Notes: a model not told the origin generated them from the letters alone. A stretch of DNA of 64,000 bases from Paenirhizobium selenitireducens ATCC BAA-1503 (GCF_000518785.1 NZ_JAEG01000017.1:16178-80177), one strand, 5' to 3'; positions 7,826 through 17,928 are shown, numbered from the stretch's first letter. Numbers and translations are program-made.

Positions 7826-10543
7826 ATGGTCAGTCTTGGTGGGCTCGCCCGCAAACTCTTCGGATCGGCCAACGAACGCCGCGTTCGCTCCTATCAGCCG
7901 AAGGTCGCCGCAATCAACGCTCTCGAAGAGAGCATGAAGGCGCTGTCCGACGAGGCTCTCGCCGGCAAGACGCAGGAGTTCCGCAAGATGCTGGCCGACG
8001 GCAAGTCGGTCGAAGACCTGCTCGTGCCGGCCTTTGCCGTTGCCCGCGAAGCCGCGCACCGCGCGCTCGGCATGCGGCCCTTCGACGTGCAGCTGGTCGG
8101 CGCCATGATCCTCAACGACAACTGCATCGCCGAGATGAAGACGGGTGAAGGCAAGACGCTGGTGGCAACGCTTGCCGTCTACCTGAACGCGCTCGCCGGC
8201 AAGGGCGTGCATGTCGTTACCGTCAACGACTACCTCGCCAAGCGCGACTCGATGACGATGGGCAAGCTCTACAGCTTCCTCGGCCTCACCACCGGCGTCA
8301 TCGTCCACGGCATCACCGACGAGGAACGCCGCGCGGCCTATGCCTGCGACATCACCTACGCCACCAACAACGAACTCGGCTTCGACTATCTGCGCGACAA
8401 CATGAAGTACGAGCGCGGCCAGATGGTGCAGCGCGGACACAATTACGCGATCGTCGACGAAGTGGACTCGATCCTGGTCGACGAAGCGCGCACGCCGCTG
8501 ATCATTTCCGGTCCGCTGGACGACCGCTCCGATCTCTACACCACGATCGACGCCTTCATCCCGCTTCTGTCGGAGGAAGACTACGAAATCGACGAGAAGC
8601 AGCGTTCGGCCAACTTCTCGGAAGTCGGCACCGAAAAGCTCGAGAACCTGCTGCGCGAGGCGAACCTCCTGAAGGGCGTCTCGCTCTACGACGTCGAGAA
8701 CGTGGCGATCGTCCACCACATCAACAACGCGCTGAAGGCCCACAAGCTGTTCTCGCGTGACAAGGACTACATCGTCCGCAACAACGAAATCGTCATCATC
8801 GACGAGTTCACCGGCCGCATGATGCCGGGACGACGTTATTCCGAAGGCCAGCACCAGGCGCTCGAAGCCAAGGAAAAGGTGCAGATCCAGCCGGAAAACC
8901 AGACGCTGGCCTCGATCACCTTCCAGAACTATTTCCGCATGTACGGCAAGCTCGCCGGCATGACCGGCACGGCCTCGACCGAAGCGGAAGAATTCCAGAA
9001 CATCTACGGGCTCGACGTCATCGAGGTTCCGACCAACCTGCCGATCCAGCGTATCGACGAGGACGACGAGGTCTACCGGACGGCGGAAGAGAAGTTCAAG
9101 GCGATCATCGAGGAGATCAAGGACGCCCATAGCCGCAACCAGCCGGTTCTGGTCGGGACCACCTCGATCGAAAAGTCCGAACTGCTCGCCGCCATGCTGA
9201 AGCAGTCCGGCTTCGATAATTTCGCCGTGCTCAACGCCCGCTATCACGAACAGGAAGCCTACATCGTTTCCCAGGCCGGCGTTCCGGGCGCAGTGACGAT
9301 CGCCACCAACATGGCCGGCCGAGGCACCGACATCCAGCTCGGCGGCAATCTCGACATGCGCCTCGAGCGCGAGCTCGAAGGCATGGAGCCGGGCCCCGAG
9401 CGCGACGCCAAGATCGCCGCCGCCCGCGCCGAAGTGGCCGAGCTCAAGGCCAAGGCGCTCGCCGCCGGCGGCCTCTACGTGATCGCCACCGAACGCCACG
9501 AGAGCCGGCGCATCGACAACCAGCTGCGCGGCCGTTCCGGCCGTCAGGGTGACCCGGGCCGCTCCAAGTTCTACCTGTCGCTGCAGGACGACCTGATGCG
9601 GATCTTCGGTTCCGACCGCATGGACTCGATGCTGCAGAAGCTCGGCCTGAAGGACGGCGAGGCGATCGTCCATCCGTGGATCAACAAGGCGCTGGAACGC
9701 GCCCAGAAGAAGGTCGAAGCCCGCAACTTCGACATCCGCAAGAACCTCCTGAAGTATGACGACGTGCTGAACGACCAGCGCAAGGTCATCTTCGAGCAGC
9801 GCATCGAGCTGATGGATGCGACCGACGTATCCGGCACGATCGAGGACATGCGCCACGAGGTCATCGAGACCATGGTGCGCACCCATATCCCCGAGCGCGC
9901 CTATGTCGAGCAGTGGGACGTGGCCGGCCTCAAGCAGCAGGTCGCCATAACCCTCAACCTCGACCTGCCGATCGACGCCTGGGCCGAAGAGGAAGGCATT
10001 GCCGAAGACGACATGGTCGCCCGGATCACCGAAGCGGCCGACAAGGCGATGGCCGACAAGGCCGAGCGTTTCGGCGACGAGATCATGGCCTATGTCGAGC
10101 GCTCCGTCGTGCTGCAGACCATCGACAACCTGTGGCGCGAGCACATCGTCAACCTCGACCACCTGCGCTCGGTCGTCGGCTTCCGCGGCTATGCCCAGCG
10201 CGACCCGCTGCAGGAATACAAGGCCGAGGCCTTCGAACTGTTCCAGGCGCTGCTCGCCAATCTGCGCGACGCCGTGACCACGCAAATGATGCGCGTCGAA
10301 CTGGTGCGCGAGGCGCCGCCGGCCCCGGCCGTGCCGGAAATGGAAGGCCATCACGTCGACGCCACCACCGGCGAAGACGACTTCGGCGAAGGCTCGGCCT
10401 TTGCCGCGCTTCCCTTCGTCGCGCCGGAAAATCGCGACCCGAACGATCCCTCGACCTGGGGTCGGGTCGGCCGCAACGACGCCTGCCCCTGCGGCTCGGG
10501 CAAGAAGTACAAGCACTGCCACGGCGCCTACGAAACCGCCTGA
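7826..10543 (+). CDS. secA: preprotein translocase subunit SecA
   Basis: A 905-residue SecA ATPase that drives preproteins through SecYEG. It shows the Walker A region [13 protein letters not shown], the DEAD-like Walker [17 protein letters not shown], the preprotein cross-linking domain, the second helicase domain ([32 protein letters not shown]) and the C-terminal zinc motif CPCGSG...HCHG that binds SecB. The start at 7826 ([13 protein letters not shown]) has AAGGA upstream; an ATG nine codons earlier is less likely. Length and motifs are complete. Confidence 0.97.
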   Translation: MVSLGGLARKLFGSANERRVRSYQPKVAAINALEESMKALSDEALAGKTQEFRKMLADGKSVEDLLVPAFAVAREAAHRALGMRPFDVQLVGAMILNDNCIAEMKTGEGKTLVATLAVYLNALAGKGVHVVTVNDYLAKRDSMTMGKLYSFLGLTTGVIVHGITDEERRAAYACDITYATNNELGFDYLRDNMKYERGQMVQRGHNYAIVDEVDSILVDEARTPLIISGPLDDRSDLYTTIDAFIPLLSEEDYEIDEKQRSANFSEVGTEKLENLLREANLLKGVSLYDVENVAIVHHINNALKAHKLFSRDKDYIVRNNEIVIIDEFTGRMMPGRRYSEGQHQALEAKEKVQIQPENQTLASITFQNYFRMYGKLAGMTGTASTEAEEFQNIYGLDVIEVPTNLPIQRIDEDDEVYRTAEEKFKAIIEEIKDAHSRNQPVLVGTTSIEKSELLAAMLKQSGFDNFAVLNARYHEQEAYIVSQAGVPGAVTIATNMAGRGTDIQLGGNLDMRLERELEGMEPGPERDAKIAAARAEVAELKAKALAAGGLYVIATERHESRRIDNQLRGRSGRQGDPGRSKFYLSLQDDLMRIFGSDRMDSMLQKLGLKDGEAIVHPWINKALERAQKKVEARNFDIRKNLLKYDDVLNDQRKVIFEQRIELMDATDVSGTIEDMRHEVIETMVRTHIPERAYVEQWDVAGLKQQVAITLNLDLPIDAWAEEEGIAEDDMVARITEAADKAMADKAERFGDEIMAYVERSVVLQTIDNLWREHIVNLDHLRSVVGFRGYAQRDPLQEYKAEAFELFQALLANLRDAVTTQMMRVELVREAPPAPAVPEMEGHHVDATTGEDDFGEGSAFAALPFVAPENRDPNDPSTWGRVGRNDACPCGSGKKYKHCHGAYETA

Positions 10544-10572
10544 CCGTCGGGCATTCTCGGCAATCAACCCAG

Positions 10573-10602
10573 AAAAGGCGACCTCCCGGTCGCCTTTTTT
10601 CT
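10573..10602 (+). terminator. Rho-independent terminator of secA
   Basis: AAAAGGCGACC, a short loop, then GGTCGCCTTTTTT forms a strong GC stem followed by a T run about 30 bp after the secA stop codon. This is a textbook intrinsic terminator on the plus strand. Confidence 0.88.
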
Positions 10603-10708
10603 TCGATGGCCTCGCCGGCGGACAGGCCGGCGGAACCGTTTCTTAACCGTGATCTGACAAGGTCGCTGCTGTTGTAATTGCGTCACCAGCGGGCCCTTGT
10701 TGTCGATC

Positions 10709-12112
10709 ATGGCGGTCATCCACACAGCGGAGAAGATACTGCCGTCCGGCCTCCACCCGGCATTGCACAAGCTCGTCGCAGCCCTGGCCAGCAAGGACGA
10801 GACGGCGCGCGCCCAGCGCATGGCGCTGATCGCCTTTGCCATCCGCATCGTCTCCGCCGCCATCGCCTTTGTCTCCCAGATCGTCCAGGCCCGGCTGATG
10901 GGCGAGTTCGAATACGGCATCTTCGTCTTCGTCTGGGTGCTGGTCGTGCTGTTCGGCAACCTGTCGTGCCTCGGATTCCACACCGCCGTCATCCGCTTCC
11001 TGCCGCAATACGACGCCCGCGACGAACGCGACGAGATCCGCGGACTGACGATGACGGCGCGGGTCTTCGCCATCAGTTCGGCCAGCACGCTCGCCCTGAT
11101 CGGCTTCCTCGTCCTGCATTTCTTCGGCGAAGCGATCCAGGCCTATTACATGGTTCCCCTGTTCCTCGGCCTGCTGGCCCTGCCGATGATCGCGCTGGGC
11201 GACGTGCTCGATGGCACGGCGCGGGCCAACAGCTGGCCGGTGGCGGCGCTGAGCCCGACCTATATCGTGCGCCCGCTGCTGATCCTCGGTTTCATGCTCG
11301 CCGCCGTCGCCTTCGGCGCGCCGCAGACCGCGACGACGGCGATGCAGGCGGCGCTGGCCGCAACCTATGTGACGAGTCTGGGCCAGTTCCTGACGATCGA
11401 CCGCAGGCTGCAGGAACGCTTCGTCGCCGGACCGCGCAAGATCGATTTCCTCGCCTGGTTCAAGGTGGCGATCCCGATCTTCCTGATCGAGGGTTTTGGC
11501 TTCCTCCTCACCAATTCCGACGTCGTCGTGGTCGGGCTCTATCTCGAGCCGGACCAGGTGGCGATCTATTTCGCCGCCGCCAAGACCATGGCGCTGGTGC
11601 AGTTCGTCTTCTTCGCCGTCAAGGCCGCCGCCGCACCGCGTTTCTCGGCGATGATGGCCGACGACGACCTGCGTCCGCTCGCTGTCTTTGCCGGCACCAC
11701 CGCCCGGTGGAGCTTCTGGCCGTCGCTGATGGTCGGCCTGGCCGTGTTGCTGGCCGGCAATCTTCTGCTGTCGCTGTTCGGCAATGCGTTTACCGCCGGC
11801 TACTGGCTGATGGCGATCCTGTTTGCCGGCAGCCTGTCGAAGGCGCTGGTCGGCCCGGGCGAAGTGCTGCTCACCATGGCCGGCAAACAGCAGCTGTGCG
11901 TGGCGGTCTATGTCGTGGCCCTCACCGCGAATATCGGTCTCAACATCACGCTGATCCCGCTCTACGGCCTGACCGGTGCGGCAACCGCCACCGCCGCCGC
12001 GATGATGATCGAGGCGATCCTGCTGCATGTCGCGGTGCGTTCGTCGCTCGGCATCGTGCTCTTTGCCTTCGCCGACCCGCTGGCGATCCTGAACAAGACG
12101 AGGATGTCCTGA
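10709..12112 (+). CDS. polysaccharide flippase/biosynthesis membrane protein (MOP/MATE-like)
   Basis: A 467-residue polytopic membrane protein with about 12-14 hydrophobic segments, starting after a roughly 35-residue cytoplasmic N-terminus. The segment IAFVSQIVQARLMGEFEYGIF is the signature start of Wzx/RfbX-like lipid-linked oligosaccharide flippases (MOP superfamily). The ATG at 10709 is preferred over the TTG at 10697, although no strong ribosome site is visible. It is followed 2 bp later by a GNAT/FemAB-like gene, so the pair probably makes or modifies a surface polysaccharide. The substrate is unknown. Confidence 0.82.
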   Translation: MAVIHTAEKILPSGLHPALHKLVAALASKDETARAQRMALIAFAIRIVSAAIAFVSQIVQARLMGEFEYGIFVFVWVLVVLFGNLSCLGFHTAVIRFLPQYDARDERDEIRGLTMTARVFAISSASTLALIGFLVLHFFGEAIQAYYMVPLFLGLLALPMIALGDVLDGTARANSWPVAALSPTYIVRPLLILGFMLAAVAFGAPQTATTAMQAALAATYVTSLGQFLTIDRRLQERFVAGPRKIDFLAWFKVAIPIFLIEGFGFLLTNSDVVVVGLYLEPDQVAIYFAAAKTMALVQFVFFAVKAAAAPRFSAMMADDDLRPLAVFAGTTARWSFWPSLMVGLAVLLAGNLLLSLFGNAFTAGYWLMAILFAGSLSKALVGPGEVLLTMAGKQQLCVAVYVVALTANIGLNITLIPLYGLTGAATATAAAMMIEAILLHVAVRSSLGIVLFAFADPLAILNKTRMS

Positions 12113-12114
12113 TC

Positions 12115-13392
12115 ATGGGAGAACCACCGATCTACAACGAGAGCATGAACAGCAGCGCCAACCGCCTGGTCGGCAGCCTTGCAAGCGAGACGGAAGGCCG
12201 GCCCGCCGCCGACATCCGCCTCGACGTCGGCCGTCCCGGCCGGCAGCTCAGCCTTTATCCGGGCCGGGTCGGCTACGACCTGCAGGAGGAGCTCGACTTC
12301 CTCACCTACCGGGTGATGGAGGCGAACGTCTTCTTCGCGCCGCGTTTCCTCGCTCCCGCCATGCCGCGTCTCGACGACCGGCAGATCCGCTTCGCCGTCA
12401 TCCGCGACGAGGATGCGCGCCGCAGCCGGGTGCGGCTGATGATGCCGTTCTCTGTCGAAAAGCCCGGCTTCTCCGTCGGCCCGTCGATCCTGCGCGTCTG
12501 GTCCAATCCGTTCGGGCCCCTCGGGACCCCACTGGTCGACGCGGAGGGCGCGGCCGAAACCATCGACAACATGCTGGAAGCGCTGGCCCGCCCGGACGCC
12601 AAGCTGCCCGGCATCCTCGTCCTGCCCGACTTGAGGCTCAACGGCCGCTTCACCCAGCTGATCAAGGCCGTGGCGATCGGCCGCGACCTGCCGCTGACGA
12701 TCACCAATACCTTCGACCGGCCGATGCTTGAGAGCCAGGAGGACGGCGACACCTATCTCAAGACGACGATCTCGAAGAACCACCTGCGCGACATGCGCCG
12801 GCAGTTCCGCCTGCTGGGGGAACAGGGGCGCGTAAGCTACAATGTCGCCCGCCAGCCGGAGGAGATCCGCCGGCGCATGGAAGAGTTCCTGGCGCTGGAA
12901 GCGAGCGGCTGGAAGGGGCGCAAGCGCTCCGCCATGGTCATGGACCGTTTCCGCGCCGCCTTTGCCCGCGAGGCGATCACCAATCTGGCCGAAGTGGACG
13001 CCGTGCGCATCCACACGCTCGACCTGGACGGCCGGGCGATCGCCTCGATGGTCGTCTTCATCATGGCCGGCGAGGCCTATACGTGGAAGACCGCCTATGA
13101 CGAGCGCTATGCCCGCTTTTCGCCCGGCAAGCTTCTGCTCGCCGACCTCACCGACTGGCATCTCGACGACCCGAACATCGAGCGCACCGACAGCTGCGCC
13201 GTGCCGGACCATCCGATCATGAGCCGCTTCTGGAAGGAGCGCGAGGAGATGGGAACGCTGCTGATCGGCTTGAGACCCAATGCCGACCGCGACATGCGCC
13301 AGGCCGCAACCCAGTTGCACATGTACCGCAACACCCGCAACCTCGCCCGCATCCTGCGCGACAAGATCCTGTCGCGCCGGTTCAACGACTGA
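12115..13392 (+). CDS. GNAT/FemAB-like (CelD-type) acyltransferase
   Basis: A 425-residue protein with the acetyltransferase-6 (CelD/FemAB) fold in the second half: a helical region (RDMRRQFRLLGEQG, RRRMEEFLALEASGWKGRKRSA) and the typical WKTAYDERYARFSPGKLLL block followed by DFHL-like residues. Such proteins transfer acyl or aminoacyl groups to cell-surface polymers or lipids. The start at 12115 lies 2 bp after the flippase stop with AGGA upstream; an alternative at 12145 cannot be excluded. It is a coupled partner of the flippase gene. Confidence 0.78.
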   Translation: MGEPPIYNESMNSSANRLVGSLASETEGRPAADIRLDVGRPGRQLSLYPGRVGYDLQEELDFLTYRVMEANVFFAPRFLAPAMPRLDDRQIRFAVIRDEDARRSRVRLMMPFSVEKPGFSVGPSILRVWSNPFGPLGTPLVDAEGAAETIDNMLEALARPDAKLPGILVLPDLRLNGRFTQLIKAVAIGRDLPLTITNTFDRPMLESQEDGDTYLKTTISKNHLRDMRRQFRLLGEQGRVSYNVARQPEEIRRRMEEFLALEASGWKGRKRSAMVMDRFRAAFAREAITNLAEVDAVRIHTLDLDGRAIASMVVFIMAGEAYTWKTAYDERYARFSPGKLLLADLTDWHLDDPNIERTDSCAVPDHPIMSRFWKEREEMGTLLIGLRPNADRDMRQAATQLHMYRNTRNLARILRDKILSRRFND

Positions 13393-13410
13393 GGCGACCG
13401 CCCTTGAGGA

Positions 13411-15048
13411 TCATTCGGCGGCGATGGCCGGTTCGCGGTCGCGCAGCAGCCGGCGGATGACCTTGCCGCTGGTGGTGAGCGGCATCTCGGCGATGAACTC
13501 CACCTCGCGCGGATATTCGTGCATGGACAGCCGCTGCTTCACCCAGTTGCTGATTTCGACGGCGAGCGCCGGCGTCGGCAGATAGCCGTCGGCGACGACG
13601 ACGAAAGCCTTGACGATTTCGGTGCGCAGCGGATCGGGCTTGCCGATCGCGGCCGCCAGCCTGACCGCCGGATGGCCGACCAGACAGTCCTCGATCTCGG
13701 CCGGGCCGATGCGGTAACCCGACGAGGTGATGACGTCGTCGTCGCGGCCGAAGAACTCGACATAACCCTCGGCATCCTGGCGCCCGAGGTCGCCGGTCTT
13801 CATCCAGTCGCCGACGAATTTTCGCGCGGTCGCCGGCTCGTCGTTCCAGTAGCCGAGGAACATCACCGGATCGGGCGTGGCGATCGCCACCTGGCCGGTG
13901 ACGCCGGCCGGCACTTCACGGCCTTCGTCGTCGATGATCGCTACGCGATGGCCCGGTACGGCGCGGCCGATCGCCCCGCCCCTGGTGACGCCCAGATGGG
14001 CGGCGGAGCCGAGGACGAAATTGCATTCGGTCTGGCCGTAGAACTCGTTGGGCACGATGCCGAGCGTCGCCTTCACCCATTCATAGGTCTCGCGACCGAG
14101 CGATTCCCCGGCCGAGCCGATGCTGCGGAGCACGAGGTCGTATTTCTCCAGCGGCCGCTCGACCGACTTCAAGAGGCGCAGCGCGGTCGGCGGGATGAAG
14201 GCGTTCTTCACCTTCATCTCGGCCATGATGCGGAAGGCCATGTCAGGATCGAACTTCTGCGCCGGCGAGGAGACCACCGGCACACCGAGCATCAGCGCCG
14301 GAAGGAGCGCGTTGAGAAGCCCGCCCGCCCAGGCCCAGTCGGATGGCGTCCAGACCTTGTCGCCGGGCTTGGGCAGGAAATCATGCACCATCTGGAAGCC
14401 GGGAATGTGGCCCGGCAGAACCCGGTGGCCATGCAGCGCGCCCTTGGGCGGACCGGTGGTGCCCGAGGTGAAGATCATCAGCGCCGGCGTGTCCGGGCCC
14501 GTCTCGGCGACCTCGAAGACGGAGGGGTGGGCCTCGACGAGAGACGCGAAGGAATGCACGGCGCCGGGCGCGGCCCCGGTCGAGATCACGTGTTCGAGGG
14601 CCGGCAGGCGCGGACGGATTTCCTCCAGGCGCGAAAGACCGAAATCATTGGTGACGACGGCGCGGGCGCCGGCGGCGGAAAGCCGGTATTCCAAGGCCTC
14701 GACGCCAAACAGCAGCGCCAGCGGCAAGGCGATGGCCCCCATCTTGTAGATCGCCACATGGGCAATCACCGTCTCGAACGATTGCGGCAGGAGAAGCGCC
14801 ACCCGGTCGCCGCGGGCGATGCCGAGCGCGGTCAGCGCATGGGCGAAGGCCGCCGATTTTGCCGAGAGTTGACCATAGGTCATCGACAGGTGCCGGCCGT
14901 CGGCCGAGAAATGCTCGAGGCAGACGCGGTCGGCATGCTGCACCGCCCAATCGTCGCTGACGGCACGGCCGATGTTGAAATCCGGCGGAATCTGCCACGA
15001 AAATCCGCTATAGATGGCTTCGTACGAACCTAATTCGGGCAGAAACAT
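13411..15048 (-). CDS. AMP-dependent acyl-CoA synthetase
   Basis: A 545-residue ANL-superfamily ligase that activates a carboxylic acid to acyl-CoA through an acyl-AMP. The P-loop-like motif is TSGTTGPPKGALHGH, the A5 region NEFYGQTECN, the A7/A8 region KTGDLGRQDAEGYVEFFGRDDDVITSSG is complete in pieces, and the catalytic lysine lies in TSGKVIRR near the C-terminus. Sequence style (MFLPELGSYEAIYSGFSWQI start) fits the medium-chain/AcsA2-like group common in rhizobia. It is convergent with the FemAB-like gene. Confidence 0.9.
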   Translation of the reverse strand: MFLPELGSYEAIYSGFSWQIPPDFNIGRAVSDDWAVQHADRVCLEHFSADGRHLSMTYGQLSAKSAAFAHALTALGIARGDRVALLLPQSFETVIAHVAIYKMGAIALPLALLFGVEALEYRLSAAGARAVVTNDFGLSRLEEIRPRLPALEHVISTGAAPGAVHSFASLVEAHPSVFEVAETGPDTPALMIFTSGTTGPPKGALHGHRVLPGHIPGFQMVHDFLPKPGDKVWTPSDWAWAGGLLNALLPALMLGVPVVSSPAQKFDPDMAFRIMAEMKVKNAFIPPTALRLLKSVERPLEKYDLVLRSIGSAGESLGRETYEWVKATLGIVPNEFYGQTECNFVLGSAAHLGVTRGGAIGRAVPGHRVAIIDDEGREVPAGVTGQVAIATPDPVMFLGYWNDEPATARKFVGDWMKTGDLGRQDAEGYVEFFGRDDDVITSSGYRIGPAEIEDCLVGHPAVRLAAAIGKPDPLRTEIVKAFVVVADGYLPTPALAVEISNWVKQRLSMHEYPREVEFIAEMPLTTSGKVIRRLLRDREPAIAAE

Positions 15049-15244
15049 GCCGATTTCCCGCTAAATGACGAAGATTCTAGGTATCATTCCTTTCGCACAT
15101 GCACAATGGACGTGAACGTGACCTGCCATCGCATCGGCTGGACAGTTTTTCCGGCCGCGTGCTAACGTCGTTTGGCGGGATATGCGGTAGGCGAAACAGC
15201 CGTCGCCGTCACCCCCGCCATATTCGAAATCGCATCCGACGAGC

Positions 15245-15715
15245 ATGGAACGGGCAGAGATCATGACCAAAACGCCGACCGGCAAGAGCGTTCGACTGGC
15301 CCAGCCCGTCAAGCAGGTGACCATGGATGCGGGTCTTGTGCCGCAGAAGGCCGGACGCAAGCCAAGGCAGCCATCCGCCGAGGCGGATCCGACCAAGACC
15401 ACGGTCAACATCTTCGCCCCCGTCCACCCTTCGGTGGCGGCGACGCGGCAGAAGATGAAGCAGCAGGCGGCCAAGACCGCAGCGGTCAGGCTCGGCGCGG
15501 CGATCGACGCCGGAGCGCTGCCGGCAGCGGAGGCCAAACATCTCTTGCTCGCGCGCATCGTCAAGAGCTTAGGCTCGGCCGAGGCGGCGGAAAAGTGGTA
15601 TCGCAGCCACCGCTTAAGCGAACTCGGCGGCCGAACCCCGGCGCAGATGGTGCGCGCCGGCGAACTGAAGACTCTGCTCGAACACCTCGGCAAGGCGGCC
15701 GCGGCGAAGGCCTGA
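15245..15715 (+). CDS. MbcA/ParS/Xre antitoxin-like C-terminal domain protein
   Basis: A protein of up to 156 residues. The N-terminal half is basic and low-complexity. The C-terminal half (WYRSHRLSELGGRTPAQMV...ELKTLLEHLG) resembles the toxin-binding domain of MbcA/ParS/Xre antitoxins, where L-G-G-x-T-P is characteristic. No RES-type toxin lies nearby, so it is an orphan relative and may be a housekeeping regulator rather than an antitoxin. The start could be 15245 or 15263; neither has a strong ribosome site. It ends convergent to the tautomerase gene. Confidence 0.6.
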   Translation: MERAEIMTKTPTGKSVRLAQPVKQVTMDAGLVPQKAGRKPRQPSAEADPTKTTVNIFAPVHPSVAATRQKMKQQAAKTAAVRLGAAIDAGALPAAEAKHLLLARIVKSLGSAEAAEKWYRSHRLSELGGRTPAQMVRAGELKTLLEHLGKAAAAKA

Positions 15716-15721
15716 GGCGAC

Positions 15722-15744
15722 CGATCCCGGCGGGACCGGGATCA
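15722..15744. terminator. bidirectional hairpin between convergent genes
   Basis: GATCCCGG, a 5-nt loop and CCGGGATC form a perfect 8-bp stem centred in the 59-bp gap between the antitoxin-like gene and the convergent tautomerase gene. No long T run follows, but position and symmetry fit a shared terminator. Confidence 0.55.
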
Positions 15745-15774
15745 TTCGCCCCTCACCCGCACGGCCTGCGGCTG

Positions 15775-16182
15775 TCACGCCGCATCGAGCCGACCCTTGA
15801 TATAGCGATATTCCTGCGTGATGCCGCCGAAGCCATAGGCTGCGGCCGAAACCTCGTGGACATGGACATAGCTCTCGGCATGCACGCCCCCTAAGGCTTC
15901 CCCCATGGCCGAAAACACCGCCGCCATGTAGTCGGCCAGTTCGCCCTTGGTGTTGGTGCCGTCGACCACCTTGATGTCGAGAAAGAAGCTCTCGACGCCT
16001 TGCGCGGCGAGCGACGGCCCGCCCGCGAACCAGTGGCTGGGATCGATATGGGAAATTGCGACCGCCGTCACCGTGGGATCCTTGCGCAAATGCTGACGGC
16101 TCAGCTCGGTGATCTTTCCGGCGATCCGGGCCGAGCGATCGGCGTTGGGAGCGGTAGAGACGGCAATGTTGATGATCGGCAT
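15775..16182 (-). CDS. tautomerase family protein (4-oxalocrotonate tautomerase-like)
   Basis: A 135-residue protein of the tautomerase superfamily. With the start at 16182 the N-terminus is MPIINIAV, so processing exposes the catalytic Pro1 used as a general base. Conserved features include ISHIDPSHWFAGGPS and the aromatic C-terminal part. The substrate is unknown; relatives isomerise keto-enol pairs in aromatic catabolism. It is transcribed divergently from a LysR regulator 119 bp away, the classical arrangement of a LysR target gene, so it is probably controlled by that regulator. Confidence 0.8.
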   Translation of the reverse strand: MPIINIAVSTAPNADRSARIAGKITELSRQHLRKDPTVTAVAISHIDPSHWFAGGPSLAAQGVESFFLDIKVVDGTNTKGELADYMAAVFSAMGEALGGVHAESYVHVHEVSAAAYGFGGITQEYRYIKGRLDAA

Positions 16183-16282
16183 AGTTCTTATCCTCTCTTG
16201 TCGGTGGCAGGGGCCAGCGGTCTGGCAAGCCAAGGAATGACAGAAGAGACGGATCGAAAAAATCGAATTGTTCTTTATTCAC

Positions 16283-16301
16283 GTTTCGATAATATCGAAA
16301 C
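16283..16301. promoter_or_regulatory. LysR-type operator palindrome
   Basis: GTTTCGATAATATCGAAAC is a near-perfect 19-bp inverted repeat that abuts the lysR start codon at 16302 within the 119-bp divergent tautomerase-lysR spacer. Its T-rich/A-rich symmetric halves fit a LysR recognition or autoregulation site. Confidence 0.6.
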
Positions 16302-17162
16302 ATGGAAACGATCGACCCGGAACTGCTGCGTACCTTCCTTGCCTTCGCCGACACCGGATCGCTGACGCGGGCCGCGGCGATCGTCGGGCGTTCGCCATCG
16401 GCGATCACCGCGCAGATGCAGCGCCTGGAGGCGGTGATAGGCGATGCGCTCCTCGAACAGGCCGGCCGCGGCCGGACCCTGACGCCGACCGGCGAGGCGC
16501 TGGTCGGTCATGCGCGGCGGATCATCGCCGCCCATCGCGAAGCCCTGCTGAGCCTGAAAGGCGCACGGGCCGATGGCCGGATCGCCTTGGGATGCACTCA
16601 GGATTTCGCCGAAAGTGGCCTGCCGGACATCCTGCGGCTGTTTGCCGACACCCATCCGCGGCTGCGCCTTGATCTCAGGATCGGCCGGTCGGCGGAACTG
16701 GCCAGCGCCTTCGAGCGCGGCGAACTCGACCTGGCGCTGACCATGCGCAGCGGCGCATCGCCCGACGAACGCCTGGTGCTGCGCGAGCCCATGCTCTGGC
16801 TCGGCGCGGCCGAGTGCCTTAAGCGTGCCGGCGGCGAAGTACCGCTCGCCCTGCTCGACGCGCCGTGCGGCTTTCGCAATGCTGCCATTGCCGCCCTCGA
16901 TGGTGCCGGCCGCCGCTACCGGATTGCCGCGACGAGCGCCAGCCTGTCGGGACTGGCGGCCGCCGTGAAGGCCGGAATTGCGGTCACCGCACGGACCGCG
17001 CGCATGGCGGGCGACGGGATCGCCCGGCTCGACGGCGCCTTCGACCTGCCGGCACTGCCGGAGGCGGAGTTTGCGCTGCGGCTGCGCCCGGACGCAGCAA
17101 CGCCGGCGCGCGACCTGGCCGACCTGCTCATGGACATGCTGCCAAGTTTCGATCTGGGATAG
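16302..17162 (+). CDS. LysR family transcriptional regulator
   Basis: A 286-residue LTTR. The N-terminal winged helix-turn-helix is clear (LLRTFLAFADTGSLTRAAAI, VGRSPSAITAQMQRLEAVIG, LLEQAGRGRTLTPTGEAL; residues 8-66), followed by a periplasmic-binding-protein-like effector domain from about residue 90. It probably controls the divergently transcribed tautomerase gene and itself through the palindrome overlapping its start. The effector is unknown. Confidence 0.9.
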   Translation: METIDPELLRTFLAFADTGSLTRAAAIVGRSPSAITAQMQRLEAVIGDALLEQAGRGRTLTPTGEALVGHARRIIAAHREALLSLKGARADGRIALGCTQDFAESGLPDILRLFADTHPRLRLDLRIGRSAELASAFERGELDLALTMRSGASPDERLVLREPMLWLGAAECLKRAGGEVPLALLDAPCGFRNAAIAALDGAGRRYRIAATSASLSGLAAAVKAGIAVTARTARMAGDGIARLDGAFDLPALPEAEFALRLRPDAATPARDLADLLMDMLPSFDLG

Positions 17163-17462
17163 GCCGGAGCAGCGGACCAGCGCGAGCGGAGACCGTCACC
17201 GCTCCCTCGCTTGACGATCGCAATCATGAGCACCCGAAATAGATCGAACCTACTTCGGGGCACGCCCCAAATAGGTGCCTAAGCACGGTCCCCGCGAACG
17301 CCCCCGCGTCGACCGCCTCCCGCGCCGCGCGAACTCGCTGGAATACCACTGCATTCAATCCAACTCTTTCTCCGCGTCAAACACCTTATACGTCACCGAA
17401 GGATCATCTTTTCGGCTACCACTCAGTTCTTCATAGAGATGGTGCGCAAACATCGCCCCCGC
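17163..17462. other. intergenic, no gene seen; two small hairpins
   Basis: Three hundred bases between lysR and a leftward small gene show no convincing coding frame. They contain two inverted repeats at about 17234-17281 (CCCGAAATAG pairing imperfectly with CTACTTCGGG, then GGCAC pairing with GTGCC). The first could end lysR transcription, but neither has a T run. Confidence 0.4.
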
Positions 17463-17825
17463 TCAGAACACCACCCAAAGCGGAACCCCAATTGCGCCGC
17501 CCAACGCTGCAATGCCGGCGTTGGCGCCTCCGAAGAGCGCAAAGGCCGCGCCCGCAGCGCCCAAACCGAGACGTTGCGGTGTGGATCGATTGTCCCATCC
17601 ATATTTCTTGATTTGCGTATAGACGACCTTCAAGATCGGCCAAGTCACGCTCGCTCTATGGGTTATCAGAATGGCTTCCTTGGTCTTTCGCGCGACAGAC
17701 ATGTCCTTCTGGCGAAGCTCAAGCAGAGAACCGGCCCACATACGCAACGCCTCTCTCTCGGATGGCGGCGTGTTTTGCGCGAGTTGCACGGCGAGCTGCC
17801 GCTGACGGTCATTTTGCTCTGACAT
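17463..17825 (-). CDS. hypothetical small membrane protein
   Basis: A 120-residue protein that I do not recognise. The N-terminal half is soluble and charged (MSEQNDRQRQLAVQLAQ); the C-terminal third is glycine/alanine-rich and hydrophobic (LGLGAAGAAFALFGGANAGI), suggesting one or two membrane helices. TAGGAG sits 8 nt before the ATG at 17825. It lies just outside the transposon's left target duplication (17924-17928), so before insertion it was the next gene downstream of tRNA-Leu on the same strand. Confidence 0.6.
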   Translation of the reverse strand: MSEQNDRQRQLAVQLAQNTPPSEREALRMWAGSLLELRQKDMSVARKTKEAILITHRASVTWPILKVVYTQIKKYGWDNRSTPQRLGLGAAGAAFALFGGANAGIAALGGAIGVPLWVVF

Positions 17826-17923
17826 TCCCGTTCTCCTAAGGTGTTAGACCTATCGCCACAACAATGACCGCAGACAGCCCCCAAAACGATCGTCACGACG
17901 CCTTAGGTTTGATGGAGAAATCG

Positions 17924-17928
17924 CAGAG
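17924..17928. repeat. left target-site duplication (CAGAG)
   Basis: CAGAG directly abuts the left terminal inverted repeat and is identical to 56351-56355 at the other border. A 5-bp duplication is the Tn7/Tn5053-type signature. Confidence 0.9.

Noticed and set aside
7706..10567. A 953-codon open frame antisense to secA.
   Set aside because: It is a compositional shadow of GC-rich secA codons; the product is His/Val/Asp-rich with no domain, and secA is complete on the other strand.
10643..12028. Long antisense frame over the flippase gene.
   Set aside because: Repetitive His/Gln/Asp/Arg-rich product typical of antisense readings of high-GC genes; no ribosome site.
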